Assembly (NCBI RefSeq): GCF_000513955.1
Contig: NZ_KI911330.1
Span: forward strand, 16,948 to 75,892
Direction of reading: 5' to 3'
Source of the DNA: Pseudoxanthomonas suwonensis J47
GTDB lineage: Bacteria > Pseudomonadota > Gammaproteobacteria > Xanthomonadales > Xanthomonadaceae
Length of the DNA: 58,945 nucleotides
Part shown: piece by piece, positions 26,076 to 34,599 of the stretch
Layout: every line of letters begins with the position of its first letter
Position numbering within the stretch: position 1 is the stretch's first letter
Program-made: the position numbers and the translations under genes
Notes under the pieces: model-generated
What the model saw: the letters and a program-made list of their open reading frames with translations, nothing else
Told to the model about the DNA's origin: nothing
Databases searched by the model: none

Positions 26076-26387
26076 GCGCAGCGACGGTTGCGTAGCCCCG
26101 GGCGGTCGCGCATTGCGCGCGGCACGGTGACGTGCGTGGGACAGCGGGCGTTCCGGTGGGCTGAGGACGCAGATCCGGGAGACGTAAGCCGGGAAGCCGA
26201 CCCTCTTCCCGGCCCCGCTTCGCGCCCGCGTCCTGGGGACGAGGGGTTGACGGCATGCGCGCCGGTGGCGCGCAGACATGCCGCCTCACCGGGGGAGAGG
26301 GGAACGGGTGGGCGACTGCGCGTATCATGCGCAGCTTCCCGCGCCGCGCTGCCGTCCAGGCCGCGGCCTCCGTCCCCAGGAATCCCC
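26076..26387. other. Intergenic region before yaeQ
   Basis: 312 bp with no supported gene. It contains short GC-rich inverted repeats and, near its end, an AT-richer TATCAT flanked by the inverted repeat CTGCGC/GCGCAG (26316-26334), listed separately as a candidate promoter. Confidence 0.5.
26316..26334 (+). promoter_or_regulatory. Candidate -10 inside an inverted repeat upstream of yaeQ
   Basis: TATCAT (26323-26328) is a fair -10 hexamer. It is embedded in CTGCGC-N7-GCGCAG, so an operator or hairpin would cover it. No good -35 is seen. The yaeQ start is 54 bp downstream of the repeat. Confidence 0.35.
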
Positions 26388-26942
26388 ATGGCGTTGAAGG
26401 CCACCGTGGTCCGTGCCGAGCTGCAGGTCAGCGACATGGACCGCCATTACTACGCGACCCATCCGCTGACCCTCGCCCGGCATCCTTCCGAGACCGAGGA
26501 GCGGCTGATGGTGCGGCTGCTGGCCTTCGCCATGCATGCCGACGAGCGCCTGGAGTTCGGCCGCGGCCTCAGCACCGACGAGGATCCGGACCTGTGGCAG
26601 CGCGACTACACCGGCGACATCGAGCGCTGGATCGAGGTCGGCCAGCCGGACGAGGCGCGCCTGCGCAAGGCCTGCGCCCGCGCCCGCGAGGTGGTGGTGC
26701 TCAACTACGGCGGCCGCGCCGCCGAGCTGTGGTGGGAGAAGGTCGCACCGGCGCTGGCCCGCCACGACAACCTCGTCGTGTGGGACCTGCCGCAGGACCA
26801 GGTGCAGGCCCTCACCGCGCTGTACGGCCGCGGCCTGCGCCTGACCGTGATGATCCAGGACGGCGAGGTGTGCCTGCTCGAGGCCGACGGCAGCGAGGTG
26901 GCGATCCGGCCGGTCGCGCGCATGGGCGCGCAGGCGGCCTGA
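26388..26942 (+). CDS. yaeQ: YaeQ family protein
   Basis: A 184-aa protein, the family length. YaeQ has a PD-(D/E)XK nuclease-like fold; in E. coli it has been tied to suppression of rfaH loss, but no enzyme activity is settled. Typical segments are MALKATVVRAELQVSDMDRH, ARHPSETEERLMVRLLAFAM, FGRGLSTDEDPDLW and EVVVLNYGGRAAELWW. The end is 10 bp before the flavoprotein start, so they form a likely two-gene operon. Confidence 0.93.
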   Translation: MALKATVVRAELQVSDMDRHYYATHPLTLARHPSETEERLMVRLLAFAMHADERLEFGRGLSTDEDPDLWQRDYTGDIERWIEVGQPDEARLRKACARAREVVVLNYGGRAAELWWEKVAPALARHDNLVVWDLPQDQVQALTALYGRGLRLTVMIQDGEVCLLEADGSEVAIRPVARMGAQAA

Positions 26943-26952
26943 GGCGCAAGCG

Positions 26953-28143
26953 GTGTCGCAGCGTTACGACGCCATCGTCATCGGCGCCGGCGCCGCCGGG
27001 CTGATGTGCGCGCTGACCGCCGGCGGCCGCGGCCTGCGCGTGCTGGTGGTCGAGCACGCCAACAAGGTCGGCAAGAAGATCCTGATGTCCGGCGGCGGGC
27101 GCTGCAATTTCACCAACACCGGCACCACCCCGGCCAACTACCTGTCGGCCAACCCGCACTTCTGCAAGTCGGCCCTGGCCCGCTACACGCCCTGGCACTT
27201 CATCGACCTGGTCGAGAAGCACCGCATCGCCTACCACGAGAAAGCGCCCGGCCAGCTGTTCTGCGACGTGTCCTCCAAGCTGATCGTGAAGATGCTGGTG
27301 GATGAGTGCGCCGCGGCCGGCGTGGAGATCCGCACCCACTGCACGATCGAGCGCGTCGAGCACGGCGACGACGGCGGCTTCCGCGTGCGCACCGCGCAGG
27401 GCAGCTTCGCCGCGCCGGCGCTGGTGGTGGCCAGCGGCGGGCTGTCGATCCCCAGCCTCGGCGCCAGCGGCTTCGGCTACGAGCTGGCCCGCCAGTTCGG
27501 CCACGCGGTGCTGCCGACCCGCGCCGGGCTGGTGCCGCTGACCCTGTCCGGCAAGCACCAGGAGCGCCTGGCCGACCTGTCCGGCGTGGCCCTGGAAGTG
27601 GAGGCGCGCTGCAACGGCCGCAGCTTCCGCGAGGCGATGCTGTTCACCCACCGCGGCGTCAGCGGCCCGGCGATCCTGCAGATCTCCTCATACTGGCAGC
27701 CCGGCGACGAGCTGCGCCTGGACCTGCTGCCCGGCCGCGACGCGCACGAGTGGCTGCGCGCGCAGCAGAAGGCGCGCCCGGATGCGGAGCTGAAAACGGT
27801 ACTGGCCGAGGCCATGCCGAAGCGCTTCGCCCAGCGCCTGTGTGAGGTCTGGCTGCCGAACCGGCCGATGCGCCAGTACGACCCGCCGCAGCTGCGCCAG
27901 GCTGCCGCGCTGCTCGCCGACTGGCCGCTGGTGGCCAGCGGTACCGAGGGCTACCGCACCGCCGAGGTCACCCTGGGCGGCGTCGATACCGACGGCGTGT
28001 CCTCCAGCACCCTGCAGTCGCGCCTGGTGCCGGGCCTGTATTTCGTCGGCGAAGTGCTCGACGTCACCGGCTGGCTGGGCGGTTACAACTTCCAGTGGGC
28101 CTGGGCGTCGGGCCATGCCGCGGGCAACGCGCTCGCCGCCTGA
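26953..28143 (+). CDS. NAD(P)/FAD-dependent oxidoreductase, HI0933/YhiN family
   Basis: A 396-aa flavoprotein. It has the N-terminal dinucleotide fold YDAIVIGAGAAGLMCALTAG, the family motif GKKILMSGGGRCNFTN, and a C-terminal FAD contact GLYFVGEVLDVTGWLGGYNF followed by QWAWASGHAAG. Members are of unknown substrate; some are proposed to act on tRNA or as BaiN-like reductases. The start is GTG at 26953. It is probably co-transcribed with yaeQ. Confidence 0.92.
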   Translation: MSQRYDAIVIGAGAAGLMCALTAGGRGLRVLVVEHANKVGKKILMSGGGRCNFTNTGTTPANYLSANPHFCKSALARYTPWHFIDLVEKHRIAYHEKAPGQLFCDVSSKLIVKMLVDECAAAGVEIRTHCTIERVEHGDDGGFRVRTAQGSFAAPALVVASGGLSIPSLGASGFGYELARQFGHAVLPTRAGLVPLTLSGKHQERLADLSGVALEVEARCNGRSFREAMLFTHRGVSGPAILQISSYWQPGDELRLDLLPGRDAHEWLRAQQKARPDAELKTVLAEAMPKRFAQRLCEVWLPNRPMRQYDPPQLRQAAALLADWPLVASGTEGYRTAEVTLGGVDTDGVSSSTLQSRLVPGLYFVGEVLDVTGWLGGYNFQWAWASGHAAGNALAA

Positions 28144-28331
28144 GAAGAATCTGACGCACCCGGACGGGGCATCGCTCGATTGCATCGTGATGCGCGACAG
28201 GCATGAGCTCATGCGCTGAACGCTTCATCGCACCACGCAATCTTTCACTGCACTCCGACGCGCGCGTTGCAATCCTCGTGCTCTGTGGTGGGTGCCGGCG
28301 GGGCGCCACCCGCGGACGGTGGGCACGAGCA

Positions 28332-28655
28332 ATGGACGACGCAAGAGCGTCTGCACGACAGGCGGTGATGATCGACATCGACCGGGAACGCGAGCACTGG
28401 CGCCAGCGCTACCACGGTCTTCCGCGCGCACGCGCGATGCGCAGCTTCGCCCGGTACTGGCCGGTGCTGTGCGCGGTTTACGACGTGTACCTCAACCATC
28501 CGCGCGCCGGGCGCGGCGAGGCCATGCGCCTGTACCTGGGGCGCGAGGACGTGGCCTCCAGCCTGCTGACCGAGGACGAGGCGGCGACCGTGTTCGAACG
28601 CGCCTGGCAGCGGATCGAGGGGGTGCCGGCGAACGACCCGGCCGGCGTCCCCTAG
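28332..28655 (+). CDS. Hypothetical protein, 107 aa
   Basis: Small helical cytosolic protein, charged, with a central aromatic stretch RSFARYWPVLCAVYDVYLNH and an acidic second half (LTEDEAATVFERAWQRIEG). Family not recognised. Start uncertain: ATG at 28332 or ATG at 28368 (MIDIDRERE), neither with a strong ribosome binding site. The upstream gap (28144-28331) is less GC-rich than its surroundings and holds nothing else I can name. Confidence 0.55.
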   Translation: MDDARASARQAVMIDIDREREHWRQRYHGLPRARAMRSFARYWPVLCAVYDVYLNHPRAGRGEAMRLYLGREDVASSLLTEDEAATVFERAWQRIEGVPANDPAGVP

Positions 28656-28866
28656 GCGACCGGCGCCGGCCACCGGCACCCCATCCCGGTCGTCCGGCCG
28701 GGCGGGGCGGGTTCGCGCATCGGGGCGCCACGTCGGCCGGGCCGGCGCGCGTCCGGTCCCGTTCCGGCGCGTTCCGTCGCTGCATCCGGGCTTCCGTCGC
28801 AGCCGGGCTTCCCATGGCAGCAGCGGCCGCTATGCTCCGCGGCAACGTAAAAGCCCCCGGTGCCGC

Positions 28867-30156
28867 GTGTCCACCAGCCTGTTCCTGATCCTGCGCATCC
28901 TGTTCGCCTGGGCCGTCGCCATCTTCGTGGCCGGGCTGGTCTGGAGCGCCATCTTCAACGGCGTCGGCGGGATCTTCTGGCTGCTGACCCTGGGCCTGGT
29001 GGCCATGGCCACCCTCGGCGCGATCACCCACCTGCGCCGGGTCAAGCTGATCGCCGGGCGGATCGACGCGGCCACGATCAGCGCCCACCAGCAGCGCCGC
29101 ATCGAACTGCCGCTGGACGTGGACGCCGCCTTCGCCCTGGTCGCCGCCGCGGTGCGCGAGCTGCCGCGGGCGGAGGACATCGAGGAGTCGCGCGGCAGCC
29201 TGCAGGTGCGGGCGCGGGTGCGCCGCAACGACCCGTTCGGCGGCGCCCAGCCCTCGCGCTGGAACCTGCTGGCGCGCTTCGCCATCACCCACGACCGGGT
29301 GCTGGCCACGGTGCAGCCGGGCGACGGGATCAGCAGCGCGACCCTGCTGTGCGAGCCGGATGCGCCGCACTGGGTCGACCTGTTCGCCCTGGACGAAGGC
29401 AGCAACTTCGAGAACGCCGAGGCCCTGCAGCGCTCGGTCAGCCGCCGCGTGGCCGAGCAGCGCCGCGACGAGCAGGCCGCCGCCGAGCGCAGCGCCACCG
29501 ACAACGCGCTGACCGTGGCCCGCCTGAACCTGCTGATGGCCCAGGTCGAGCCGCACTTCCTCTACAACACCCTGGCCAACGCCCAGGTGCTGGCGCGCAC
29601 CGATCCGGCGCGCTGCGAGCAGATGATCGGCCACCTGATCCAGTACCTGCGCCGCTCCCTGCCGCGCGAGCACGACGCCCTGTCCACCCTGGGCGAGGAG
29701 CTGGAGCGCACCCGCGCCTACCTGGAGATCCTGCGGATCCGCATGGGCGCGCGCCTGGAGCTGCACATCGAGGTCGCCGACGAGCTCAAGCAGGTGCAGC
29801 TGCCGTCGATGATGCTGCAGACCCTGGTCGAGAACGCGATCAAGCATGGGCTCGAACCCAAGCCCGGCGGCGGCAACATCTGGATCCTGGCGCGCCGCCT
29901 CGACGACCACGCCACGGTCACCGTCGCCGACGACGGCCAGGGCTTCGGCGGCGCCACCTCCGGCACCGGCATCGGCCTGAAGAACCTGCGCGAGCGCCTG
30001 CGCCTGACCTACGGCGAGCGCGCGTCCTTCTCGATCGTTTCCAATTTCCCCAGCGGCGTGGCCGCGACCCTGTCGCTGCCGCTGCCGGAGACCAGCACCG
30101 TTCCGCCGCCGCTGCCGGGCGTGGCGCGCATGGAAGGAGAGGCCCGCCATGGTTGA
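28867..30156 (+). CDS. LytS-type sensor histidine kinase
   Basis: A 429-aa kinase of the His_kinase (PF06580) class. It has two N-terminal membrane helices (about 4-27 and 33-55) with almost no external domain, then a cytosolic linker. The phosphoacceptor is H230 in QVEPHFLYNTLANAQVL. The ATPase has LVENAIKHGLEPK and DDGQGFGG ... GTGIGLKNLRERL. Start GTG at 28867. It overlaps the LytTR regulator by 8 bp, so it is its partner. The signal is probably sensed in or at the membrane. Confidence 0.92.
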   Translation: MSTSLFLILRILFAWAVAIFVAGLVWSAIFNGVGGIFWLLTLGLVAMATLGAITHLRRVKLIAGRIDAATISAHQQRRIELPLDVDAAFALVAAAVRELPRAEDIEESRGSLQVRARVRRNDPFGGAQPSRWNLLARFAITHDRVLATVQPGDGISSATLLCEPDAPHWVDLFALDEGSNFENAEALQRSVSRRVAEQRRDEQAAAERSATDNALTVARLNLLMAQVEPHFLYNTLANAQVLARTDPARCEQMIGHLIQYLRRSLPREHDALSTLGEELERTRAYLEILRIRMGARLELHIEVADELKQVQLPSMMLQTLVENAIKHGLEPKPGGGNIWILARRLDDHATVTVADDGQGFGGATSGTGIGLKNLRERLRLTYGERASFSIVSNFPSGVAATLSLPLPETSTVPPPLPGVARMEGEARHG

Positions 30157-30919
30157 TTGCGTCATCGCCGAGGACGAGGAGCTGCTGCGCACCTCGCTGC
30201 TGCTGCAGCTGGGCGAGGTCTGGCCGGCGCTGCGCATCGTCGCCGAGTGCGAGGACGGCGCCTGCGCCCTGGAAGCCATCGCCGAGCACCAGCCGGACGT
30301 GGCCTTCCTCGACATCCGCATGCCCGGCCTGACCGGCATCGAGGTCGCCGCGGCGCTGTCCGAGGTCAGTCCGCGCACCCAGGTGGTGTTCGTCACCGCC
30401 TACGACCAGTACGCGATCGACGCCTTCGAACAGGGCGCGGTCGACTACCTGCTCAAGCCGGTGGCGCGCGACCGCCTGCAGGCCACCGTGCAGCGGGTGC
30501 AGTCGCGGATGGCCGCCGGCCGCCCCGACCAGGCCACGCTGGACGCGCTGCTGCGCCACCTGCAGCAGCGTCCGGCCGAGCCGAGCGCGCCGCCGCCGCT
30601 GGCCTGGATCACCGCCAACGCCGGCCGCGAGACGCGCCTGATCATGCTCGACGAGGTGCTCTATTTCCGCGCCGACAGCAAGTACACCGTGGTGGTGACC
30701 GAGGCCGGCGAGGCGCTGCTGCGCACGCCGCTGAAGGAGCTGCTGGCCGCGCTGGATCCGCACCAGTTCCGGCAGATCCACCGCTCGACCATCGTCAACC
30801 TGCGCGCCGTGGCCTCGGTGGTCCGCGACGACAGCGGCAAGGGCACGTTGCGCCTGAAGGGCCGCAGCGAAACCCTGCCGGTGAGCGTGCCGTACATGGC
30901 CCTGTTCCGCGGGATGTGA
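30149..30919 (+). CDS. LytTR-family response regulator
   Basis: A 256-aa regulator. The receiver is about 1-120 with pocket IAEDEEL, phosphoacceptor D55 in VAFLDIRMPGLTG, and K in YLLKPVARD. A Pro/Ala linker follows, and a LytTR DNA-binding domain (about 150-256: YFRADSKYTVVVTEAG, FRQIHRSTIVNLRAV). LytTR proteins usually bind paired direct repeats; none is evident in the short upstream region. It overlaps the kinase gene (8 bp). A candidate output is the secreted-protein gene at 31071. Confidence 0.94.
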   Translation: MVDCVIAEDEELLRTSLLLQLGEVWPALRIVAECEDGACALEAIAEHQPDVAFLDIRMPGLTGIEVAAALSEVSPRTQVVFVTAYDQYAIDAFEQGAVDYLLKPVARDRLQATVQRVQSRMAAGRPDQATLDALLRHLQQRPAEPSAPPPLAWITANAGRETRLIMLDEVLYFRADSKYTVVVTEAGEALLRTPLKELLAALDPHQFRQIHRSTIVNLRAVASVVRDDSGKGTLRLKGRSETLPVSVPYMALFRGM

Positions 30920-31070
30920 GCGCAGGAGAACGCGAACGCCACGGCACTGCGACGGTTCGCCGCCGCCGTGCATCCACAGGGAGTTGCCGCATGAAGTCCC
31001 AGGTTTCCCCGAGTTCCCTGGCGCCGCGCACGACCGGATGCCGCGGTGCCCATTCCCCCCGAGGTGTGCC

Positions 31071-31436
31071 ATGCATTTCCTGACCATCCTCCTTTCCTGC
31101 CTGCTGGCGCTGTTCGGCGTCGACAAGCGCCCGAGCACGACCAGCATCACCCGCGTGGTCGAGAACGGCACCGAACTGCTGTTCAGCAAGACCACCCAGG
31201 TGGAAGGCCAGACCGTGTTCGAGTGCTTCTCCAGCGCCAGCGGCGGCTGCCACTACCGCATCTGGGAAGAGAACTGCCCGGCCGACGCGCGCGATGCCAG
31301 CGGCGACCAGGCCTGCCGGCGCCACGAACTGGACCGTTTCGAACTGGCCGTCGGCCGCCGCCACCAGGTGCAGGGCCTGCCGCGCGGCTTCCGCCACTGC
31401 GTCACCACCGCCACCGATGCCGGCTGCGCCAGCTGA
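31071..31436 (+). CDS. Small secreted cysteine-rich protein, 121 aa
   Basis: The N-terminal hydrophobic segment MHFLTILLSCLLALFG looks like a signal peptide or anchor (the internal Cys at position 10 could also be read as lipoprotein-like, but no clean lipobox is seen). The mature part has six cysteines (FECFSS, GGCHYR, ENCPAD, QACRRH, RHCVTT, AGCAS), suggesting disulfide bonds in the periplasm. No family is recognised. It lies 151 bp after the LytTR regulator on the same strand and may be a target or part of that unit. Confidence 0.68.
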   Translation: MHFLTILLSCLLALFGVDKRPSTTSITRVVENGTELLFSKTTQVEGQTVFECFSSASGGCHYRIWEENCPADARDASGDQACRRHELDRFELAVGRRHQVQGLPRGFRHCVTTATDAGCAS

Positions 31437-31448
31437 GGCGGGCGCGGG

Positions 31449-31823
31449 TCAGGCGCCGACGCGCACGCGCTCGGCGTCCATGTCGGCGACCGGGCGCACT
31501 TCCATGCTGCCGTAGCGCGCCCACGGGAACTGCTTGGCCAGTTCCACCGCCTCCTCCATCGAATCGGCCTCGACGAGGTTGTAGCCGGCCAGCACTTCCT
31601 TGGTCTCGGCGAAGGGGCCATCGAAGACCGCGGTGCGGCCCTCGCGCACGCGCACGGTGCGCGCCTGCTTCGGCTCCTCGAGCTTGTTGAAGCCGACGAT
31701 GGTGCCGCGTTCGGCCAGGGACATGGCGTGGCGGATGCAGTGCCGCATCTCCGCGTCGTATTCCTCCGCCGGCACCTTCTGCAGCAGTTCCGGGTCGATG
31801 TACACGAGCAGCAGGTACTTCAT
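31449..31823 (-). CDS. YciI/YCII-related (DGPF) domain protein
   Basis: A 124-aa protein with the DGPF-domain signature DGPFAETKEVLAGY and the typical first strand KYLLLVYIDPE. A conserved pattern of His/Asp residues follows. The fold is a ferredoxin-like dimer; in other genomes such genes sit next to sigma factors, but not here. The function is undefined. ATG at 31823. Confidence 0.9.
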   Translation of the reverse strand: MKYLLLVYIDPELLQKVPAEEYDAEMRHCIRHAMSLAERGTIVGFNKLEEPKQARTVRVREGRTAVFDGPFAETKEVLAGYNLVEADSMEEAVELAKQFPWARYGSMEVRPVADMDAERVRVGA

Positions 31824-31892
31824 GCACGACTCCTCTCGGGAGGAGCCGGCATGGTAACGCCAGCGGCGCCGCCGGACTCCGGGAAAGTCCGC

Positions 31893-32357
31893 TCAGGCCG
31901 GGCCGGCTTCGGCGCCGCCGCGGCCGAGCGGGTCGGGCAGCGGTTCGCCGGCATCGACGAAGGCCAGCGACACCGAATTCAGGCAGTGCCGCTCGAAGGT
32001 CGGCGGCGGGCCGTCGGGGAACACGTGGCCCAGGTGGCTGCCGCAGCGCGCGCACACGATCTCGGTGCGGATCATGCCGTGGCTGGTGTCGCGGATCCGG
32101 CCCAGGTGTTCCTCCGCATACGGCTCGAAGAAGCTCGGCCAGCCGGTGCCGGAATCGAACTTGGCGCTGGAGCGGAACAGCGGCAGGCCGCACAGCCGGC
32201 AGCAGTAGGTGCCCTCGCGCTTGTTGTCGAGGAACACGCCGCAGAACGGCGCCTCGGTGCCGTGCTGGAGCAGCACCCGGCGCTCCTCGCCCGAGAGCCC
32301 GGCGATCAGCGCTTCGCGCTGGGCCTGGGTGGGCGGGGTGAGGTCGAAACGGCTCAT
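31893..32357 (-). CDS. msrB: Peptide-methionine (R)-S-oxide reductase MsrB
   Basis: A 154-aa cytosolic enzyme (no signal peptide) reducing methionine-R-sulfoxide. It has both zinc-binding CxxC pairs (CRLC, CARC), the active-site run DSGTGWPSFFEP, GSHLGHVFPDGPPPT, and the catalytic C125 in RHCLNSVSL. The first cysteine that resolves the disulfide in many MsrBs may be CGVF near residue 39. The C-terminal 20 residues are a loose acidic tail. ATG at 32357. Confidence 0.96.
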   Translation of the reverse strand: MSRFDLTPPTQAQREALIAGLSGEERRVLLQHGTEAPFCGVFLDNKREGTYCCRLCGLPLFRSSAKFDSGTGWPSFFEPYAEEHLGRIRDTSHGMIRTEIVCARCGSHLGHVFPDGPPPTFERHCLNSVSLAFVDAGEPLPDPLGRGGAEAGPA

Positions 32358-32496
32358 TGGCGGACTCCTCGTGCAGGGTGGGGGACGCGCGCTGCGTGGA
32401 CATGGTGGCACGACGCGCACGGAATCGTGACGGGGCCTGCGCGCGGGGCTAACGCCATCGGCCCTAGGTTCGGGGTTCGCCCACGAGGAAGGAGAC

Positions 32497-32904
32497 ATGA
32501 TGCGCAGGATTCCCCGCGATACCTGGGTACTGGTCGCCGACGGCGCGTCGGCGCGCCTGTTCCGCACCCTCGGCACGGAGAACGGCGCGGTGCGCCTGCA
32601 CCAGGAAGAAGCGCTGCAGCTGGACCCGGCCGAAGGCGTGATGCCGGCGGTGCTGCCGGCCGACGTCGGCGCGCGCGAGGTCGACGAGGCCTCGTTCGCG
32701 CGGCAGCTGGCGCTGCGCCTCAACAAGGACGCGCTGGAAGGACGCTACGCGGGCCTGGTGATCGCCGCCGACCCGACGACGCTGGGCACGCTGCGCCCGC
32801 TGCTGCACGCGGAAGCCCGCGGCCGGGTGCTGGCCGAGGTGCCGAAGAACTACACCAACGCCCCGCGCGAGCAGATCGAGCAGGCGCTGGCGCCGGACTT
32901 CTGA
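32497..32904 (+). CDS. Host attachment protein family (baeRF-like)
   Basis: A 135-aa protein matching the 'protein required for attachment to host cells' family: TWVLVADGASARLFRT at the start, EVDEASFARQLALRLN in the middle, and GLVIAADPTTLGTLRPLL ... RVLAEVPKNYTNAP at the end. The fold is RF1-domain-2-like, without the GGQ of release factors. The name derives from a plant-associated phenotype; the biochemical role is unknown. ATG at 32497 follows GAAGGAG. Convergent with the DUF3016 gene. Confidence 0.88.
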   Translation: MMRRIPRDTWVLVADGASARLFRTLGTENGAVRLHQEEALQLDPAEGVMPAVLPADVGAREVDEASFARQLALRLNKDALEGRYAGLVIAADPTTLGTLRPLLHAEARGRVLAEVPKNYTNAPREQIEQALAPDF

Positions 32905-32912
32905 GGGCGACT

Positions 32913-32936
32913 GGCCGGCGGCCCGCGCCGCCGGCC
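32913..32936. terminator. GC hairpin between convergent genes
   Basis: GGCCGGCGGC-CCGC-GCCGCCGGCC, 10-bp perfect stem, 9 bp after one stop and 11 bp before the other. No U-run on either side; it is likely a shared structure-only terminator. Confidence 0.55.
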
Positions 32937-32947
32937 CGCCCAGGCGC

Positions 32948-33511
32948 TTACTTCGCCGCCAGGCCGCCGTCGGCGGGGAGCTCGCGGCGCAGCCAGTCGT
33001 CGATCATGCGCTTCTCGTGGCGCAGCGGATCGTTGCGCAGCTGGGTGCCGTTGTGCAGGTAGTTCATGTCCGACAGCTTGCGCTCGCCCTCGGACACGAC
33101 GTTGCCGTCGGCATCGGTAATGCGCACCTGCAGGGTCATGCGCGGCGGATAGATGTCGCGCATCACCCGCACGTGCTGGTAGTTCAGGCCCAGCTGCGGC
33201 TCGTAGCTGCCGGCGCGCTGGATGTCGGTGATGGTGACGTCCATGCGCTGGCCTTCCGGCAGGCGCTTGGCCGCGCGTTCCTGCAGGTATCCGGCCAGCT
33301 GCTGCACCCAGCTGCCCTGTTCGGCTTCGAAGCGGTTGCGGCTGAAGCGGATGTCGGAGAACTGGGCCGGATCGGTCCATTCGACGCTGACCGGGCCATC
33401 GGCGGGCAGGGCGCGCGGCGCGGACGGGTCGGTGACCACGTTGCGCGCATCCACCGGCGCGACGGCGAAGGCCGCCAGCAGCGGCAGCAACAGGATCGTG
33501 CGCTTGATCAT
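32948..33511 (-). CDS. DUF3016 domain, exported protein
   Basis: A 187-aa protein with a Sec signal peptide (MIKRTILLLPLLAAFAVAP, cut near VDA). The DUF3016 body is seen as VEWTDPAQFSDIRFSRNRFE and RMDVTITDIQRAG, ending in HEKRMIDDWLRRE. It is periplasmic with unknown function and no cysteines. ATG at 33511 fits the signal peptide. Confidence 0.88.
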   Translation of the reverse strand: MIKRTILLLPLLAAFAVAPVDARNVVTDPSAPRALPADGPVSVEWTDPAQFSDIRFSRNRFEAEQGSWVQQLAGYLQERAAKRLPEGQRMDVTITDIQRAGSYEPQLGLNYQHVRVMRDIYPPRMTLQVRITDADGNVVSEGERKLSDMNYLHNGTQLRNDPLRHEKRMIDDWLRRELPADGGLAAK

Positions 33512-33662
33512 GACGGGTCTCCTGCGTGGACTTGCCCGATTCTGCGCCGGCCCCGTCGCGCCCGGAAGTCCCGTCCCGAACGTGGTTGCCGGCGCTTCAG
33601 CCACGCCACCGCCGCAACGCAGAACGCCTACTTCCGGCACAAGCCCCGGCGTGGGGCCACGG

Positions 33663-33668
33663 TAGAAT
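33663..33668 (+). promoter_or_regulatory. Candidate -10 (TAGAAT) of the yedA-rarD unit
   Basis: TAGAAT lies 31 bp before the ATG at 33700. The -35 region is poor, so this is a tentative promoter based on the -10 alone. Confidence 0.3.
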
Positions 33669-33699
33669 CAGCGACCGTCTAGACCGCGCGTCCGCCCCC

Positions 33700-34599
33700 A
33701 TGTCCTCTTCCGTACAGGCCCCGGTCCGCACCGGCGGGCTGGCCGTTGCCGCCGCCCTGGCCATCGTCTACGTGGTCTGGGGTTCCACCTACCTGGGCAT
33801 CCGCTTCGCGCTCGAAGGCGGCCTGCCGCCGCTGGGCGCCGTGTCCGGCTTCCGCTTCCTGGTCGCCGGCAGCGCGATGTTCGTGTTCCTGCGCTGGCGC
33901 GGCGTGGCCGCGCCGACCCGCGCGCAGTGGAAGAACCTGCTGGTGATGGGCGCGCTGCTGCTGCTGTTCGGCAACGGCTTCGTGGTGCTGGCCGAACAGG
34001 ACGTGTCCTCCGGCCTGGCCGCGGTGGCGGTGGCCTCGGTGCCGCTGTGGATGGGCCTGTTCGGCATCTTCTACGGCGCGAAGCCCAGCCGCATCGAATG
34101 GATCGGCATTGCCATCGGCTTCCTCGGCGTGCTCTGGCTCAACGCCGGCAGCAGCCTCAGCGCCAGCCCGACCGGCCTGGTGCTGCTGCTGATCGCGCCG
34201 GTGGCCTGGGCCTTCGGGTCGCTGTGGTCGCGCGGGCGCGACCTGCCGTCGCCGTTCATGGCCGCCGCCGGGCAGATGCTGTGCGGCGGCGCGCTGCTGC
34301 TGGCCACCGGCCTGCTGCGCGGCGAGACCCTGGACGCAGCGCCGACCACCCAGGGCCTGCTCGCGCTGCTGTACCTGGCCGTGTTCGGCTCGGTGATCGC
34401 CTTCAGCACCTACGTCTGGCTGCTGCACCACGTGCGCCCGGCGCTGGTGAGCAGCTACGCCTACGTCAACCCGGCCATCGCCGTGGCCCTGGGTGCGTGG
34501 CTGGCCGGCGAGCGCTTCACCGCGCACGACCTCGGTGCGATGGCGGTGATCCTCGCCGGCGTGGTGATCATCACCCTGGCCAAGGTGCTGCGCCGATGA
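33700..34599 (+). CDS. yedA: EamA-family transporter, YedA-like
   Basis: A 299-aa inner-membrane protein with ten predicted helices and the two EamA halves. It has the typical opening YVVWGSTYLGIRFALEGGLP and the second-half signal LYLAVFGSVIAFSTYVWLL. The fold exports small metabolites or drugs; the substrate is unknown. Its stop overlaps the rarD start (ATGA), so both are made from one transcript. Confidence 0.9.
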   Translation: MSSSVQAPVRTGGLAVAAALAIVYVVWGSTYLGIRFALEGGLPPLGAVSGFRFLVAGSAMFVFLRWRGVAAPTRAQWKNLLVMGALLLLFGNGFVVLAEQDVSSGLAAVAVASVPLWMGLFGIFYGAKPSRIEWIGIAIGFLGVLWLNAGSSLSASPTGLVLLLIAPVAWAFGSLWSRGRDLPSPFMAAAGQMLCGGALLLATGLLRGETLDAAPTTQGLLALLYLAVFGSVIAFSTYVWLLHHVRPALVSSYAYVNPAIAVALGAWLAGERFTAHDLGAMAVILAGVVIITLAKVLRR

